A stretch of 64,000 nucleotides of DNA, taken from positions 33,252,432 through 33,316,431 of the forward strand of contig CM065682.1 of NCBI GenBank assembly GCA_017654935.2, read 5' to 3'. The stretch's first letter is position 1. Each line of letters opens with the position of its first letter. Of this stretch, positions 61,369 through 64,000 are shown piece after piece. The notes beneath the pieces are model-generated. The model saw only the letters and a list, made by a program, of their open reading frames with translations. It made no database searches and was not told the DNA's origin. The position numbers and the translations under genes were made by a program. The DNA is from Phymorhynchus buccinoides (lineage: Eukaryota; Mollusca; Gastropoda; Neogastropoda; Raphitomidae).

Positions 61369-62260
61369 CACACAAACCTCACTTAGTAAAACAAGCAAAA
61401 AATGCTCCTTTTCTAAACGTGTTGAAGGCTGTTTTTAAAACAGTAAACATGCTCTTTTTCGGAAGTTTTGGGTGTGTATCTGAAGGATGTTTTGACACAC
61501 AAGCCTCATTTTGTTTAAAGTATGAATGTGCTCTCTTTTCTGAAGGTTTGAGTGTCTATCTGAAGGCTGTGTTCAACTCAATACACATGCCACTCACCTC
61601 ATTTAGTTGAAATAATATATGTGCTCCCTTTGAAGGCTGTTTTTGTTTGTTGCTAGAAAAGAAGACGGCATCGTTCATGTCTGAGATATCAAGCAGTTGC
61701 CTATTGGAAGAGTCTGGAAGTATTTGTGATGGTTTGGTTCTGGTGAGGATTTGGAATTCTTCTGTAACTTGTCAGTTTTTCTTGTGTAATCTTGTCAACA
61801 TTTGTAACATTTGTTTACTAATTTTGCATAAAGCACTGAAGATGATAGTAAACATTTGGAAAGAAGGTTTTATTGTATTTTTTGTCCCCTCTGGTCTAAT
61901 TATTGATCGATTTTGCGCACAGTGATTTTTTTACCTTGTGTTTTAAACTGCATCGTTACATGAATGCTTTCACAATGTAGAGTTCTGGTATCATCAGTAC
62001 TTATTACATGTTGTATGTATGTTTTACGAGGAATTTGAATTCCATGTTGTTGTTTTTTTTGTGGATGTATATTGCCTTTTTCCAGTCTGACTATAATCTT
62101 TTCTGTGCAAACACGTGTACACACTTAGGATGGACAGGTACATAAGCAAGCAAGCAAACACACATACGCACACGCACTCACACAGTCTGGTTTTCAATGG
62201 TGTTTGGAACAGTTTAGTATCATTGTTTCATTTATTTCTGTTGGCATACGTTTGTACAAT
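61369..62260. other. Probable 3' UTR and downstream sequence
   Basis: After the stop: loosely repeated stretches (tgaaggctgtttt, acacacaagcctcatttt; 61378-61640), then AT-rich sequence. I see no clean AATAAA signal that clearly ends the transcript, so the 3' end is not placed. Confidence 0.5.
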
Positions 62261-62262
62261 TA

Positions 62263-62456
62263 GGCCGGGTTCACATTAGACGCGTAAGTTCCGTACGGAA
62301 AACCCTAAATAAGTGGAAGAAAGAAGGATAAAAGTTTACGCATATAGGGGAAATTCAGACACGTTCGCAAATCTTTTCCCTTCTTTGTTTCACTTATTTA
62401 TGGATTGCGCACGGGTTTCCACATGGAATATCCGCTTATGTGTGTACACGGCCTTA
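62263..62456. mobile_element. Palindromic MITE (TAAGGCC type)
   Basis: taggccgggttcacattaga to gtacacggccttac. Nearly identical to 11256-11453. Confidence 0.82.
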
Positions 62457-62789
62457 CTCATTTAGCTTTTTTTCTAAATTTCTCTTTTAAGATGTTTGTT
62501 GTGTCTGTTTCCTATTTACAGTATTTTCATGCCTGTTATTGTTAGACCGTGAAAGGGGTTTTCTTGCTCGTTTCTTCTTCTTCTTCCTCGATCGCTCAGA
62601 GATTCATTTTTTTTATTAAGACACCCTTTTCTGTATCTATTTTAAAAATGCTGTGTAAAAGATTGAATTTACTCCAATATTGTTTCAAGATAAACATCTT
62701 GGTTGTGTTTCTTCATGTATTTCCTGACACTTGTTTTTGATTTTGAATCAGTTGTCGAGGAGTGTAATTACACAGCTGCTCATCAGCTG

Positions 62790-63085
62790 ACTTTTGTTGT
62801 TGTTGTTGTTGGTTTACACTGGCTAAAAGACCACAGAGATCATCCCAACAGTGGAAGCACTTGAACACTATGGTACAAATGCATGAGCTAAGTATGAGAA
62901 CATTATGTGTGAACGTTTTTGATTGCCCCACCACGTGGGCAGCTACACTCCGTCTTCGGGAAATTTGGAGACTGATGATGTTGTGCTAGGAGCTTGTCGT
63001 GGCTAAAGACCATCCCTGCGTAACTATGCATAGCATAACAACATTTTGATGTAGCCTTGGTGTTCTAGCCTATGTCAATTGGTCT
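62790..63085 (-). mobile_element. (CAA)n-tail SINE-like copy
   Basis: (TTG)n then ggctaaaagaccacagagat to gtagccttggtgttctagcc. Full-length relative of 3280-3584. Confidence 0.82.
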
Positions 63086-63102
63086 GACACAGCCTTAAGT
63101 TA

Positions 63103-63493
63103 TTCATGTCGTTCCAGCCATATATGTGCGGAATTAATAGATAGCTGTCAATTTGATGCATTTGCTTCAAGGGAAGTAAATCTGTGTGCACACCATACCT
63201 TGGTCACTTCTAAACTCGCTTCACTCCATTAGACCACAATTTTGCCTCTGACTTTGCTTGTGTAGTGGTTTGTTGTGGGAAAACCAATTGGTGTGAAGAG
63301 TTTTTCTATATAAAGTATATATAAAAAACGTCGGATCTACCACTTCCTTATGTCTAAACCCGAAGTAAAAACCTGTAATCTTCTTTCATTTCTCCATTTG
63401 TTTATGTATGTTTTGTTTGTGTGCATGGCTGGAGTGATTTGTGAGGTGGTTTTTTTAGTAATTCAAAATTGTTGCGATGCGAATGAGTTAAGC
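63103..63493. mobile_element. TTAA-type MITE
   Basis: Flanked by TTAA on both sides (cttaagttattcatgtcg; gatgcgaatgagttaagcc). Reverse complement of 5785-6180. Confidence 0.83.
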
Positions 63494-63534
63494 CAAGGTG
63501 GTGCTGACTTTTAACTTATTATTGGTAAAAGTTG

Positions 63535-63831
63535 CATGGATGCTCCTCCTTTCAGGATGGCCTGAATTGCAGGATTTTTAAATTGCCTAGAGCCGGCGTC
63601 GCCGGACTATGAGAACAACGATTATCTTACACACACAAACACACACACAAACTTTGTACAATAAATGGGCCTTTATAAAGATTTGCTTATTAGCATATAA
63701 GCAAAGGAATGTAGAACTTGTACTAGTCTAGAGGGGTGAATAAAGAGCAGTAAATGTGTGTGTGTGCTGCTCCTGCACTCCCCCGGGCCGCCCCCTTGCA
63801 GGATTTTAAAAAATTTCCAGGAGCAGCCATG
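63535..63831. mobile_element. MITE with CATGG-TGCTCCT ends
   Basis: gcatggatgctcctcctttc to ttccaggagcagccatg inverted. Copy of 41596-41885 with an extra GC-rich piece near its end. The AATAAA at 63660 lies inside it. Confidence 0.83.
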
Positions 63832-64000
63832 TTAGTTGTTTCTGTGTGAACTGATGTATATCTTGGGACAATACCCAGAGTGCAATGTTTGCATTTTATT
63901 GTTCCTTGTTTTGGTGATTTTCTTTGTGATAAATTAAGTTCTGTTGGTAGATGGTAAGCTTGGTATTCTTTGTGTTCGGATGCGTGTTTGGCAGATAAGG

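Noticed and set aside
63660..63665. AATAAA as the gene's polyadenylation signal
   Set aside because: It lies inside a repeated MITE (copy at 41596-41885) more than 2 kb after the stop, so it is not good evidence for the transcript end.

Overview
The window is eukaryotic genomic DNA: GC-rich coding islands of 44 to 382 bp with GT-AG borders, set in AT-richer introns full of microsatellites, minisatellites, tRNA-derived SINEs and inverted-repeat mobile elements. Intron style and repeat content suggest an invertebrate, most likely a mollusc (a gastropod is my guess). The taxon is inference only.

One large gene fills the window on the + strand. I could join 42 exons, from 1517 to a stop codon at 61366-61368. 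All 42 keep compatible splice phases, and the joined reading frame is 1847 codons plus stop. The product is the C-terminal part of a ZZEF1-like protein (zinc finger ZZ-type and EF-hand domain containing 1). The window holds a first CUB-like beta-sandwich module (exons 3-5), helical linker exons, two back-to-back ZZ zinc fingers (exons 18-21), a long helical region, an acidic tract beside a basic patch (exon 32), and a second CUB-like module (exons 37-39). The EF-hand and DOC/APC10 regions expected in the N-terminal part of this family would lie upstream of base 1. No other protein gene was recognised. The last 2.6 kb (61369-64000) is 3' UTR and/or intergenic repeats. Residue numbers (r) count from the first full codon of exon 1 in the joined product.

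The outstanding feature is that at least 15 exons carry tandem arrays anchored on their own edge. Each array unit is a piece of exon plus a piece of the adjoining intron, so it includes a splice site. Upstream arrays (exons 8, 25, 28, 31, 37, 39) make runs of decoy acceptors, and only the last leads into the complete exon. Downstream arrays (exons 5, 6, 9, 11, 14, 15, 17, 32, 35) make runs of decoy donors, where the first is the true one. Exons 31 and 37 are duplicated at both edges. Older, decayed versions are visible at exons 6, 18, 22 and 31. The arrays cover roughly 11 kb.

Mobile DNA: two related hAT-like elements with matching 6-bp target duplications, one ending 16 bp before an exon acceptor; a 5'-truncated LINE; several SINE families, some nested; many TTAA- or TA-type miniature inverted-repeat elements; and long foldback elements.
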